Below, in pieces: positions 26,366-34,781 of a DNA stretch of 48,914 bases. The notes below the pieces were generated by a model. That model made no database searches, was not told the DNA's origin, and saw nothing but the letters and a program-made list of their open reading frames with translations. The number at the start of each line of letters is the position of its first letter. Position 1 is the first letter of the stretch. Source of the stretch: an uncultured Caryophanales bacterium (lineage in GTDB: Bacteria > Bacillota_I > Bacilli_A > RF39 > UBA660); NCBI GenBank assembly GCA_946539445.1, contig CAMNHK010000008.1, positions 1 to 48,914 on the forward strand, given 5' to 3'. The translations under genes and the position numbers were made by a program.

Positions 26366-27646
26366 ATGAGAAGTGTTGGAATTCTTACCTTAGGATGTAA
26401 GGTTAACTTATATGAGTCAGAATTTGTTATAAATGAATTAAAAAAAGCTGGATATGTCATCAAAGATTTTTCTGATGTTTGTGATGTTTATATTATTAAT
26501 ACTTGTACGGTTACCAATTCTAGTGATTCTAAATCTAAGAAGATGATTCGACAAGCGATTAAAAGAAATCCTTATGCTTGTGTCGTTGCGATGGGTTGTT
26601 TTGTGGCTGCGAATCCAGATTATCAGGAAGATGGCTTAGATATTGTCATTGGTAATAAAGATAAATCTAAAATTGTTGATTTACTAGAAGAATATTTCGA
26701 AACGCAACAGGTTATTCGTGATCAATATACTGGTCGTTTAAAAGAATTTGAAGATATGTATATTACTGATTTTCCAGGACGTACGAGGGCTTTTGTCAAA
26801 ATTCAAGATGGATGTGATAATTTTTGCTCTTACTGTATTATTCCGTTTGTTCGCGGTAAATGTCGTAGTAAAGAAGAAGATAAAGTTGTTTTAGAAGTAG
26901 AAGAATTAATTCGTAATGGTTATAGGGAAGTTGTTTTAACGGGGATTCATACGGGTAGTTATGGAGTGGATTTAGATACTAATTTTGCTCATTTATTAAA
27001 TCGTTTAGTAATGATTCCTGGTTTGGAGAGACTTCGTATTTCTTCTATTGAAGCTACGGAGTTAAATGAAGATGTATTGGCTGTTTTACGAAATTCTTCT
27101 GTTTTAGTCGATCATCTTCATATTCCGATACAAGCTGGATCGAATGAAATATTAAAAGCGATGAATCGTAAATATGATTTGGATTATTTTAAAGAAAAGA
27201 TAAATGAAATACGTAAGATTCGTCCTATGATTTCGATTAGTACAGATGTAATTGTTGGTTTTCCTGGTGAGACGGATGAATTATTTCAAAAGACTATTGA
27301 AACTTGTCGTGAAATTGGTTTCAGTAAATTACATGTCTTTCCTTATAGCGAGAGAAAAGGGACGGCATCTTCTCGTATGAGTCAGAAATTAGATGGAAGT
27401 ATTAAAAAAGAACGCTCTCGAGAACTTATTCGCGTTTCTCAGGAGTTAGAGATTCAATATATGAGTCAGTTTGTAGGGAAGAGAGTAGAAGTTCTATTTG
27501 AGGAAGAAAAAGAAGGATATAGCTATGGTCATACAGGAAATTATTTGCATGTTCAAGTAAAAGGAAGTATTCCTTCCAATCAGGTTCATTTAGTAGTTAT
27601 TGAATCGGTTTCTTATCCTTATTGTGTAGGTTCTGTTGCGAAATAA
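26366..27646 (+). CDS. mtaB: tRNA t6A37 methylthiotransferase MtaB
   Basis: 426 residues from ATG 26366 (GGGTGAT 3 nt upstream). The N-terminal UPF0004 domain starts SVGILTLGCKVNLYES with its cluster cysteines (LGCKVN, NTCTVTN, MGCFV). The radical SAM core has CDNFCSYC (CxxxCxxC, about residues 152-159). A C-terminal TRAM domain follows from about residue 360. MtaB adds a methylthio group to N6-threonylcarbamoyl-adenosine at position 37 of lysine tRNA, giving ms2t6A. LGCKVN distinguishes MtaB from MiaB and RimO. It stands alone between promoter and terminator. Confidence 0.95.
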   Translation: MRSVGILTLGCKVNLYESEFVINELKKAGYVIKDFSDVCDVYIINTCTVTNSSDSKSKKMIRQAIKRNPYACVVAMGCFVAANPDYQEDGLDIVIGNKDKSKIVDLLEEYFETQQVIRDQYTGRLKEFEDMYITDFPGRTRAFVKIQDGCDNFCSYCIIPFVRGKCRSKEEDKVVLEVEELIRNGYREVVLTGIHTGSYGVDLDTNFAHLLNRLVMIPGLERLRISSIEATELNEDVLAVLRNSSVLVDHLHIPIQAGSNEILKAMNRKYDLDYFKEKINEIRKIRPMISISTDVIVGFPGETDELFQKTIETCREIGFSKLHVFPYSERKGTASSRMSQKLDGSIKKERSRELIRVSQELEIQYMSQFVGKRVEVLFEEEKEGYSYGHTGNYLHVQVKGSIPSNQVHLVVIESVSYPYCVGSVAK

Positions 27647-27672
27647 AAAAACAAGATTTAATCTTGTTTTTC
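27645..27672. terminator. bidirectional terminator between mtaB and the convergent gene pair
   Basis: ACAAGAT and ATCTTGT around TTA (27651-27667), flanked by A and T runs that extend the stem. It works on both strands. Confidence 0.85.
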
Positions 27673-28224
27673 TTTTTTCTCTTCTTCTTCTTCTTTTTCG
27701 TTTTCGTTTATGTATTTTTCTAAATCGTCTTCGTCTTCTAATTTTATCATTATTCCGGTTGCTGTTGCACCAACGATACCAGTTGCAATTCCGATGTTTT
27801 GAGATTGCTTTGTGTCACTTTCTTGGATTTGTGTTTTAGAATTATCGGTTGCGATACTGGATACTTTAAAACCAATTCCAGAATCATTTTTTGTAGATTC
27901 TTGCTTCGCAAAAGCAGAAACACTGTTTCCTAGATTGTCTTTTTTATTTGCGATAAAGTTTTCTAAGATTTGTGTTTTTCCTGAAATATTGGCAATTACA
28001 TCTTTAATTTGAGTTCTTAATTCTTTAATAAGGGTTTCTGGCATTTTGGAATCAATATGAGTATCTTGGCCTTCTACTAAAGAAAATCCTTTGGCGTTGA
28101 TTAGTTTAATCATTGCTTCATAGATAATACAATCTGTGTCATATAGTTCGGTTTTGCATTCCGTTAACATTTTAATGGCTTGCTGAACCGATTCTTTTTT
28201 ATATACGATTTCTGTTGAATTCAT
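27658..28224 (-). CDS. unknown helical protein, possible type VII-secretion partner
   Basis: 188 residues, not recognised. The first ~100 residues are two long helices separated by a loop (helix to about residue 38, second about 66-95). A linker rich in Ser/Gln/Asp follows, then a small hydrophobic Gly/Ala stretch (IGIATGIVGATATGIMI, about 145-161) that could insert into a membrane, and an extremely acidic/Lys tail. The helical hairpin resembles WXG100/LXG-like proteins by shape only; no WxG motif is seen. It follows the 125-aa gene on the same strand (15-bp gap, GAAGGTAA site), so they form an operon. Its layout echoes the N-terminus of the giant protein at 45194. Confidence 0.6.
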   Translation of the reverse strand: MNSTEIVYKKESVQQAIKMLTECKTELYDTDCIIYEAMIKLINAKGFSLVEGQDTHIDSKMPETLIKELRTQIKDVIANISGKTQILENFIANKKDNLGNSVSAFAKQESTKNDSGIGFKVSSIATDNSKTQIQESDTKQSQNIGIATGIVGATATGIMIKLEDEDDLEKYINENEKEEEEEKKEKQD

Positions 28225-28239
28225 CTATTTACCTTCTTT

Positions 28240-28617
28240 CTACTGTCCAACCGTTTCATTTTTAAGTGCTTCTTGTGCATCTAAGATTCTTGCTTCTTCA
28301 TTTAGCTCTAATTGTTTTTTGTCATAAGCTCGATTGGTTGCTTCTAAAATAGCATCTGCAAAATCATTCATATAGGAAGAGATATCATTAAAATCTTTTC
28401 CACAAAATTCGATTGGTTCTTCTACGGTTTCTCCCTGCATAAAGAGTGCTTCTCTTGTACAATAGTCTCTAGCGTTGATTATTTTTTTACTTGTTGATTC
28501 TAGTCGAAGAGAGGCATCTTTTAATAAACGACAACAATGTGCAATTGTTGCGATATCAATATAATTGCTTGCTTCTTGAGCGTTTACGTATGTTCCAGTA
28601 TATATTTCTACTGCCAT
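28240..28617 (-). CDS. unknown 125-aa helical protein, first gene of a reverse-strand pair
   Basis: 125 residues, not recognised. It begins MAVEIYTGTYVNAQEASNYIDI, is helical almost throughout and has four cysteines (HCC at about 27-29, DYC, EFC). A central ALFMQGETVEEPIEF turn may separate two helices, as in ESAT-6-like proteins. AGGAGGTTATT precedes the ATG and an extended -10 TGTTATAAT lies upstream. With the 188-aa gene it forms a two-gene operon divergent from recD2. A role with the secreted effector-like gene at 45194 is only a suggestion from size and predicted structure. Confidence 0.6.
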   Translation of the reverse strand: MAVEIYTGTYVNAQEASNYIDIATIAHCCRLLKDASLRLESTSKKIINARDYCTREALFMQGETVEEPIEFCGKDFNDISSYMNDFADAILEATNRAYDKKQLELNEEARILDAQEALKNETVGQ

Positions 28618-28639
28618 AATAACCTCCTACTTTAATGTT

Positions 28640-28648
28640 ATTATAACA
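28640..28648 (-). promoter_or_regulatory. extended -10 promoter of the 125/188-aa gene pair
   Basis: TGTTATAAT on the reverse strand, 23 nt upstream of the ATG at 28617. The -35 is weak. Confidence 0.5.
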
Positions 28649-28691
28649 TCTTCTTAAAAAAATATATAGTTTTTTTCTTGATTTGATAGTA

Positions 28692-28721
28692 TTAGACGCT
28701 AATCTAATTTCATGCTATAAT
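28692..28721 (+). promoter_or_regulatory. promoter of recD2
   Basis: TTAGAC (28692-28697), 18-bp spacer and TATAAT (28716-28721) with an extended TGC before it. Confidence 0.6.
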
Positions 28722-28746
28722 ACAGAGTAGAGAAAGGAGGAGTTCT

Positions 28747-30939
28747 ATGGAGACCTATATTAAAGGAACTTTTTCAAGAAGTATTTATGAGAGTTCTTCT
28801 GGTTATATGGTTGGTGTTTTTCGAGTGATTGAGACCAATCAAGAAGACCTTTCTCATTATGTTGGTAGAACGATTCCTTTTACTGGGTATTTTCATGAAT
28901 TAAATACCTTTGATACTTATCAATTTTTTGGAAAAGTAGTTCAGCATGAAAAATATGGAGAACAATTTCAAGTGGATCGATATGAGAGATGTGTTCCAGA
29001 AGAAAAAGATGGAATTGTTAATTTTTTATCCAGTGATTTATTTAAAGGAATAGGGGAAAAGAAAGCAAAAGCGATTGTGGATGTTTTAGGAAAAGATACT
29101 TTAAAAATAATTTTGGAAAATCCCAATAATTTAATACTAATTCCTGGAATTACTGAAAAGAATATTCAGTTATTGCATAGTCAGTTAAAAGAATATGAAT
29201 CGAGCTATGAAATCATTGTTTCTTTAACGGAGAAGGGTTTTTCTTCGCGAGATGCTATGATTCTTTATAATTATTATAAGAAGAGAACGATCGAAGTTTT
29301 TGATGAAAATCCCTATCAGTTTATCTTAGATATTTATGATATGCATTTTAAAAAGATTGATCAAATTGCTTTAAAAAATAATATGGAAAAAGACCATCCT
29401 TATCGAATTCAAGCGGCTATTTTATATGTTATGGAAGAAGTTAGTAATACCTATGGCCATTCTTATTATTCGCGAGATGAAATTGCTTTTTTGCTTCCTA
29501 GAGTTTTGGGGCTTGAGATTTCTTATGATTTATTAACAGAAGCTTTTGAAGCTTTAGAGAAAGATTCTAGGATTGTTATAAGAGAGGATAAGTATTATTT
29601 ACGGGATATGTATGATGCTGAGTGCTTGATTGTTAAGAGAATTCGTATCTTGAGTCATAATCCGGATCAAAATGAAAAAGGATTGGATGATGAGATTCAT
29701 CATTTGGAAACTTTTTTTGGAATTACTTATAATCCACAACAATTGGATGCGATTCGTAAGAGTTATTTAAAAGATTTTTTGATTGTTACAGGAGGACCTG
29801 GTACTGGGAAAACAACGATTATGAAAGCTATGTTGGAACTCTATCGCCAGATGAATCACTTGTCTTATGAGAGACTTCAAGAAAAAGTTGCTTTACTTGC
29901 TCCTACTGGTCGTGCTGCCAAACGTATGAGTGAAGCTACTATGTTTCCTGCTAGTACGATTCATCGTTTTTTAAAGTGGCAAAAAGAGCAAAATCGTTTT
30001 CAAGTAAATGAATATAATAAGAGTAAAATTGAGTTTTTGATTTTGGATGAATCGAGTATGATTGATACTTATTTAATGGCTCATTTGTTACGCGGTATTT
30101 CTTCTAATTGTAAGATTGTAATGGTTGGAGATGATCATCAATTACCTAGTGTTGGACCTGGTCAAGTGTTACATGATGTAATTCAAAGCAAGGCTATCGA
30201 AGTCGTGGAACTTACGGAACTTTATCGTCAAGGAAAAGATTCTCATATTATTCATTTAGCCTATGATATTCGTCACAAGAATATTCAAAGAGATATTTTT
30301 AACGTTTCGGAAGATCTTACTTTTATTGAGTGTCCAGATTCGGATGTGATGAATCAGATTCGTGAGATTTGTCAAACATATCAGGAAGATTCTTATCATG
30401 ATTTTCAAATACTGGCTCCTATGTATAAAGGACTTTGTGGAATTGATGAGATTAATCGAGTGGGTCAGTCTATTTTTAATCCAAAGAGTTCCCTAAAGAA
30501 GGAATATCGAATTGGAGAAGTGGATTTTTTAGAAAATGACAAGGTCATTCAATTAACCAATATGCCGGAAGATAATGTCTATAATGGAGATATTGGGCTT
30601 ATTGATCAAATTAAAACGAATCCTAAAAAGGAAATTCTTATTGATTTTGATGGAAATGTTGTAAAATATACTCCTACTAATTTCATGAATTTTCGTTTGG
30701 CTTATGCCATCAGTATTCATAAATCTCAAGGATCTGAATTTGATGTTGTGGTGATTCCTTGTGTGAAAGGGTATCGTAAAATGCTTTATCAAAAATTAAT
30801 TTATACAGCTGTTACAAGAGCAAAACAAAAGTTGTATTTAATTGGTGATATGGAAGCTTTAGAAATGGCTGCTTGTAATACGTATGAAGATGAGAGACGA
30901 ACAACGATTTGCGATTTTTTGGTTTCTGGAATAAAGTAG
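28747..30939 (+). CDS. recD2: RecD2-type SF1B DNA helicase
   Basis: 730 residues, normal for RecD2 (YrrC). The N-terminal part carries the family's helix-hairpin-helix region (FKGIGEKKAKAIVDVLG and LIPGITEKNI, about 98-140). The motor has Walker A TGGPGTGKTT (about 348-357), ALLAPTGRAAKRMSE, Walker B FLILDESSMID, MVGDDHQLPSVGPGQVL, and late motifs AISIHKSQGSEFDVVVIP and LIYTAVTRAK. RecD2 acts in DNA repair and fork maintenance without RecBC and moves 5' to 3'. An AAAGGAGGAG site lies 5-6 nt before the ATG. It is divergent from the small gene pair. Confidence 0.95.
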   Translation: METYIKGTFSRSIYESSSGYMVGVFRVIETNQEDLSHYVGRTIPFTGYFHELNTFDTYQFFGKVVQHEKYGEQFQVDRYERCVPEEKDGIVNFLSSDLFKGIGEKKAKAIVDVLGKDTLKIILENPNNLILIPGITEKNIQLLHSQLKEYESSYEIIVSLTEKGFSSRDAMILYNYYKKRTIEVFDENPYQFILDIYDMHFKKIDQIALKNNMEKDHPYRIQAAILYVMEEVSNTYGHSYYSRDEIAFLLPRVLGLEISYDLLTEAFEALEKDSRIVIREDKYYLRDMYDAECLIVKRIRILSHNPDQNEKGLDDEIHHLETFFGITYNPQQLDAIRKSYLKDFLIVTGGPGTGKTTIMKAMLELYRQMNHLSYERLQEKVALLAPTGRAAKRMSEATMFPASTIHRFLKWQKEQNRFQVNEYNKSKIEFLILDESSMIDTYLMAHLLRGISSNCKIVMVGDDHQLPSVGPGQVLHDVIQSKAIEVVELTELYRQGKDSHIIHLAYDIRHKNIQRDIFNVSEDLTFIECPDSDVMNQIREICQTYQEDSYHDFQILAPMYKGLCGIDEINRVGQSIFNPKSSLKKEYRIGEVDFLENDKVIQLTNMPEDNVYNGDIGLIDQIKTNPKKEILIDFDGNVVKYTPTNFMNFRLAYAISIHKSQGSEFDVVVIPCVKGYRKMLYQKLIYTAVTRAKQKLYLIGDMEALEMAACNTYEDERRTTICDFLVSGIK

Positions 30940-30976
30940 ATTTTTTGGTTCATACTACTGTTAGAGGTGAATATTT

Positions 30977-31132
30977 GTGAAAATGATGACTATGAAAGTC
31001 ATGGCACTAATTGGTGGTATGAGTGTTGCTGGATATATGTATTTCAAAAAACATCCTGAAAAGATTCAGCAATTAAAAGAAATTGGTAAAGATGCATCTT
31101 ATAAGATGTTTGTTATGCTAAATGAGGAATAG
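30977..31132 (+). CDS. 51-aa small membrane protein
   Basis: This short gene lies between recD2 and map. It starts at GTG 30977 with AGAGGTGA 6 nt upstream and runs to TAG at 31130-31132. The N-terminal ~22 residues (MKMMTMKVMALIGGMSVAGYMY) are hydrophobic and Met-rich, followed by a KKHPEK turn and an amphipathic Lys/Glu helix. It is a plausible single-pass small membrane protein. A good ribosome site, clean coding frame and terminator overlapping the stop support it. It may be co-transcribed with recD2 (37-bp gap). Function unknown. Confidence 0.65.
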   Translation: MKMMTMKVMALIGGMSVAGYMYFKKHPEKIQQLKEIGKDASYKMFVMLNEE

Positions 31133-31150
31133 TTTCTATTCCTTTTTTTT
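31125..31150 (+). terminator. terminator after the 51-aa gene
   Basis: AGGAATAG (31125-31132) and CTATTCCT (31136-31143) around TTT, followed by T residues. The stop codon lies in the stem. Confidence 0.9.
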
Positions 31151-31161
31151 CTATTTTGTTG

Positions 31162-31167
31162 TATAAT
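31162..31167 (+). promoter_or_regulatory. -10 box of map
   Basis: A perfect TATAAT, 20 nt before the map ATG. The -35 is weak (TTCCTT at 31139). Confidence 0.5.
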
Positions 31168-31187
31168 CTTTGTGGTTGAGGTGAGTT

Positions 31188-31940
31188 ATGATAACCATAA
31201 AAAGTGAGAGAGAAATCGAATTGATGCGTCATGCCGGTATGTTAGTTTCTAAGATGCATCAGTTTATTAAACCTTATATTAAGGCTGGAATTACGACGAA
31301 GGAATTAGATGCCTTATGTGAGAAATTTATTTTAGACCATGATGCTGTTCCTAGCTGCAAGGGATATGAAGGTTTTCCCGCAACTTTGTGTACCAGTGTG
31401 AATGACGAAGTTGTTCATGGAATTCCATCTTCTAGAGTTTTAAAAGATGGGGATATTATTACGATTGATGTTGTGATTGGATACAAAGGATATCAAGGAG
31501 ATGCTGCATGGACTTATACAGTTGGAGAAGTAGACGATGACTGTAAGTACTTGATGGAGCATACCGAAAAAGCTCTTTACGAAGGGGTAAAACAAGTTCG
31601 CCCTGGTAATCGAATTGGGGATATTTCCGCGGCTGTTCAGGCTTATGCAGAAAGCCATCATTTAGGAGTTGTTCGAGAACTTTGTGGTCATGGAATTGGA
31701 AAAGATATGCATGAAGACCCGGAAGTTCCTAATTTTGGAATGCCTAATACAGGGCCTCGGTTGAAACCAGGCATGGTTATTTGCATTGAACCAATGTTAA
31801 CTTTTGGTAGAAGAGATGTGTTCTTGTTAGAAGATGATTGGACGGTTATTACGCAAGATGGTAGCCCTGCCGCCCATTATGAACATACTGTATTAGTAAC
31901 TGAGGATGGTTATGAAATATTAACTCCTCGTTTGGATTAA
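31188..31940 (+). CDS. map: type I methionine aminopeptidase
   Basis: 250 residues, the normal bacterial length. It starts ITIKSEREIELMRHAGMLV. Metal ligands are visible in TIDVVIGYKGYQGDAAWTY (two Asp), CGHGIGKDMHEDP (His), CIEPM (Glu) and HYEHTVLVTEDG (Glu). It removes the initiator methionine from nascent proteins in the cytosol. The start with GAGGTGAG fits exactly. It is usually found among ribosomal or adenylate kinase genes; here it stands alone with its own promoter and terminator. Confidence 0.97.
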   Translation: MITIKSEREIELMRHAGMLVSKMHQFIKPYIKAGITTKELDALCEKFILDHDAVPSCKGYEGFPATLCTSVNDEVVHGIPSSRVLKDGDIITIDVVIGYKGYQGDAAWTYTVGEVDDDCKYLMEHTEKALYEGVKQVRPGNRIGDISAAVQAYAESHHLGVVRELCGHGIGKDMHEDPEVPNFGMPNTGPRLKPGMVICIEPMLTFGRRDVFLLEDDWTVITQDGSPAAHYEHTVLVTEDGYEILTPRLD

Positions 31941-31969
31941 CGTAAAATTGGATTATTTTACGTTTTTTT
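31939..31969 (+). terminator. terminator after map
   Basis: AACGTAAAAT (31939-31948) and ATTTTACGTT (31955-31964), then T residues. It overlaps the TAA. Confidence 0.9.
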
Positions 31970-32017
31970 CTTAAATTCTTTTGGGTTTCGTTGTAAACTA
32001 ATAGTAGGGTGAATCAT

Positions 32018-33475
32018 ATGAAAAAAAGTGTTATTTTCTTAATTAATGGTTTAGGAATTGAAAAAGCAGGAAGTTATAGTATTTCCATTGATCAGTGTAT
32101 GCCTAATTTGGCTAAGACGAAGGAAACTTCTTTCTTTACTACGGCGATTATTAATTCTTTTGAATATCGTACGGCTTATGAACAATTCTTTTTAGGGGAT
32201 ACGTATCGAAAAGAATTGGATTATATCAAGGAGCATATATTGAATGATCAAGTTACTATGAATCCCGTGTATCAATCTATGGTTCAACAACTTCAAAACC
32301 CAACAGCCAAGTTACATGTTTTTTTGGAACCAACGAATGATAAAATTGTGGAAGCCATCAATCATTTGGTTGAGACAATTGGCCTTGGTAAAGATCGAGA
32401 AGTTTTTTTGCATTTAATTGTTACACAACAAACATTAAATGAATATGGGAAATTAACCGATATTATTAATTATATAAAATATCATATTGATTCTCATATT
32501 ACGGTTGGTTTTATTATGGGAAAAGAGTATTACTCAGAAACTCCTGATAAAGAAGAATTAAATACGATGAAGAAGATGTTCTTTGCTTGTTCTTGCGAAC
32601 GTTGGACGGAAACGGATAAGAAATTAATGTCTTTGAAAAATTCGAATATTCGTCCTTGCGAAGCTCCTGGCTTTTGTGCAACGAATCGTTGCTTTATCGC
32701 GAATGGAGATGTTTTATTGTTCTTTAATTCTAAGAGAACAAATTATGATAAATTTCTTCGGGCTATCTATGATAATGCTGCCGAAGTTTTTAAGACAAAT
32801 GAATATCAATTACCAGTTTATTCTATGATTCGTTTGGATACAAAATATAATATTCCTTGTTTGGCAGAAAGTATTGTGTATGAAAATAGTTTGGCCAATA
32901 TTTTAGCTAAAGCTAATAAGAAGGCTCTTATTATTACTTCTAATGAAATGATGAGTCTTGTGAATTTCTTGGCCAATGGACTTACTTATGTGAATAATCC
33001 TAATATTCAATTTATGAATTTAGACGAAGCTTATTTATCACAAGCAGCGAATGTTTCGGCTTTAATTGATACAACTGATTTTGATTTAATTATTTTTGAT
33101 TTTCATATGGATGTTTCCAAAACGGTTAATGATTTAAAAGAACAATTGTCACGGATTGATGTTGTTTTGGGTAATGTTTGTAATACTTGTGTCAATAAAC
33201 ATTCTTTGTTTATTACTTCTTTATATGGAGTTAAGAAAACATTACCATTAGCTCCTTATAATGCTGAGGAAGTTACGATAAACTACGAAATGCAGATTCC
33301 TATTTTCTTCTTTGATTATACATATTTAAGAAGCAAATATACTTTATTCCCTGGAGAGACGAATGATATTTTATTTAGTGCCATTCGTTGTATTTGGGAT
33401 AATGATGAAATTGATACATTAATTCATGAGAAGGGGTTATTGAATAACTTATTTAAGGCTTTTTCAAAGAAGTAG
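32018..33475 (+). CDS. phosphoglycerate mutase-like protein lacking catalytic residues (alkaline phosphatase superfamily)
   Basis: 485 residues from ATG 32018 (AGGGTGAAT upstream). The length and order of segments follow cofactor-independent phosphoglycerate mutase: an opening hydrophobic strand VIFLINGLG (usual VLxILDGxG), MPNLAK (usual TPxLDxL), a central KLHVFLEPTND, GFIMGKEYYSE (usual SGRYYAMDRD), FIANGDVLLFFNSKRTNYDKFLRAI (usual IxDGDxVIFFNFRxDRARQI), and a C-terminal PLAPYNAEEVTI. At each position where the true enzyme has a metal or phosphate ligand, this protein differs: N10 for Asp, SLYGV for ADHGN, FDFHMD for the DNADMVGH type, and PTND/TQQTL for DGRDT. I read it as a non-catalytic paralogue or an enzyme of altered activity. 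It is followed by rdgB 8 bp later. Confidence 0.6.
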   Translation: MKKSVIFLINGLGIEKAGSYSISIDQCMPNLAKTKETSFFTTAIINSFEYRTAYEQFFLGDTYRKELDYIKEHILNDQVTMNPVYQSMVQQLQNPTAKLHVFLEPTNDKIVEAINHLVETIGLGKDREVFLHLIVTQQTLNEYGKLTDIINYIKYHIDSHITVGFIMGKEYYSETPDKEELNTMKKMFFACSCERWTETDKKLMSLKNSNIRPCEAPGFCATNRCFIANGDVLLFFNSKRTNYDKFLRAIYDNAAEVFKTNEYQLPVYSMIRLDTKYNIPCLAESIVYENSLANILAKANKKALIITSNEMMSLVNFLANGLTYVNNPNIQFMNLDEAYLSQAANVSALIDTTDFDLIIFDFHMDVSKTVNDLKEQLSRIDVVLGNVCNTCVNKHSLFITSLYGVKKTLPLAPYNAEEVTINYEMQIPIFFFDYTYLRSKYTLFPGETNDILFSAIRCIWDNDEIDTLIHEKGLLNNLFKAFSKK

Positions 33476-33483
33476 GAGGGTTT

Positions 33484-34065
33484 ATGAAGAAAATAGTTTT
33501 GGCCTCTAATAATAAACATAAGATTCAAGAATTTAAAAGTATCTTGAAAAATTATGATATTTTAACGTTAGAGGATATTGGTTTTTTTCAAGAAATTGAA
33601 GAAAACGGAGATTCTTTTTATGAAAATGCATTCATTAAAGCAAAGGCTGTCCATGATTTTCTAGTTTCTAAAGGAATGGATTATGATGTGATTGCGGATG
33701 ATTCTGGTTTGTGTGTAAATGCTTTGGATGGACAACCTGGTATTTATAGTGCCCGTTATGCTGGTAATCACAATGATCAGGACAATCGTAATAAACTTCG
33801 CTTTGAATTAAGAGAAAAGAGCGATCGTTCGGCTTATTTTCAATGTCAAATTGTTTTATATCGAATGGATGAGAGTGTGGAATCGGTTGTTGGAAAAACA
33901 AATGGTGTGATTCTTTTAGAAGAACGTGGTAAAAAAGACTTTGGTTATGACTGTATTTTTTATTCCAATGACTTGGGAAAGACATTTGGAGAAGCTAGTG
34001 AAGCAGAAAAGGATTCTGTTTCTCATCGAGGAAGAGCTATCCAAGAATTAATAAAGATTTTATAA
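33484..34065 (+). CDS. rdgB: XTP/dITP diphosphatase RdgB/HAM1
   Basis: 193 residues. It opens with the substrate motif LASNNKHKIQEFKSIL, and continues with the catalytic region VIADDSGLCVNALDGQPGIYSARYAG (about residues 72-97) and the C-terminal SHRGRAIQEL. It removes deaminated purine triphosphates (XTP, ITP, dITP) from the nucleotide pool. AGGAGG lies 4-5 nt before the ATG. It is probably co-transcribed with the phosphoglycerate mutase-like gene and convergent with the TetR gene. Confidence 0.96.
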   Translation: MKKIVLASNNKHKIQEFKSILKNYDILTLEDIGFFQEIEENGDSFYENAFIKAKAVHDFLVSKGMDYDVIADDSGLCVNALDGQPGIYSARYAGNHNDQDNRNKLRFELREKSDRSAYFQCQIVLYRMDESVESVVGKTNGVILLEERGKKDFGYDCIFYSNDLGKTFGEASEAEKDSVSHRGRAIQELIKIL

Positions 34066-34070
34066 AGAAA

Positions 34071-34098
34071 AAAATAAGGTTAATCCTTATTTTTTATT
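34071..34098. terminator. bidirectional terminator between rdgB and the TetR gene
   Basis: AAAATAAGG (34071-34079) and CCTTATTTT (34085-34093), flanked by A and T runs. It contains the TetR stop codon. Confidence 0.8.
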
Positions 34099-34673
34099 TT
34101 TGTGAAAAAATTTAAATCTGGCGTAATTGCATCGATGTATTCTACAATTTTCTCATCATCAAAGTATTCGGATGATTTGAATGTTTCTGTTAGTACACTA
34201 ACCACTCCGCTGACATAAAATCTTGCGATTACTTCGATTGGAACATTTGAAGAATTATGATAATTTTCTTTAAAGTTTGAGATTACAGTTTGCAAAGTAG
34301 CATCGAATATCATATCGAAGGCAATCGAATTATTGTTCTTTTTTATAATATCAAAAGAAGAATTTATACTGAAGTTTTCTTTGGCATTTTTAATTATTGT
34401 TCGAATTAATCCCAAATAATATTCTTTCAGGTTGTCTTCTTTATTTAGTTCCTTTAACTGAGTGATTAATTCTTTCTTTTTATCTTCAATCATGGAGGAT
34501 AATAATTCATATTTATCTCCAAAATGATCATAGAAAGTGGAACGATTTATCCTTGTTATTTGGCATATATCAGTAACTCTAATTTCTTCAAAGGATTTTT
34601 GTTCCATTAATTTTAAAAGTCCATTATATAATGATTCTTTTGTTTTTTTTACTCTCAAGTCTTCTTTTTTCAA
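34080..34673 (-). CDS. TetR/AcrR family transcriptional regulator
   Basis: 197 residues from TTG 34673 on the reverse strand. AGGTGAT lies 4 nt upstream of this TTG, matching the window's usual spacing; the in-frame ATG at 34694 would include that site. The N-terminal helix-turn-helix is clear: LLKLMEQKSFEEIRVTDICQITRINRSTFYDHFGDKYEL follows the TetR pattern, with the recognition helix around INRSTFYDHF. The C-terminal ligand domain is about 140 residues and helical. It diverges from the ABC exporter gene and likely represses that gene and itself through dyads in the intergenic region. The ligand is unknown. Confidence 0.9.
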   Translation of the reverse strand: MKKEDLRVKKTKESLYNGLLKLMEQKSFEEIRVTDICQITRINRSTFYDHFGDKYELLSSMIEDKKKELITQLKELNKEDNLKEYYLGLIRTIIKNAKENFSINSSFDIIKKNNNSIAFDMIFDATLQTVISNFKENYHNSSNVPIEVIARFYVSGVVSVLTETFKSSEYFDDEKIVEYIDAITPDLNFFTKIKNKD

Positions 34674-34692
34674 CGATATCACCTGCATTTTC

Positions 34693-34721
34693 ATTATAGT
34701 ACCGAAAAAGAGGACTGTAAA
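34693..34721 (-). promoter_or_regulatory. promoter of the TetR gene
   Basis: On the reverse strand, TTTACA (34721-34716), 17-bp spacer and TATAAT (34698-34693). Confidence 0.7.
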
Positions 34722-34741
34722 GTTGCTTTGATTTTATCAAT

Positions 34742-34772
34742 ACATTTTCAAAGAAATGTTGGAATAATATTC
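34742..34772. promoter_or_regulatory. two dyads between the divergent promoters
   Basis: ACATTT-6-AAATGT (34742-34759) and GAATA-A-TATTC (34762-34772) are short inverted repeats between the TetR and exporter promoters. They are possible protein-binding sites; such repeats are also common by chance in AT-rich DNA. Confidence 0.35.
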
Positions 34773-34781
34773 TTTTTTGAA

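Noticed and set aside
34680..34694. ATG at 34694 as the start of the TetR gene
   Set aside because: It would translate the ribosome site AGGTGAT. The TTG at 34673 has that site at the spacing used by neighbouring genes.
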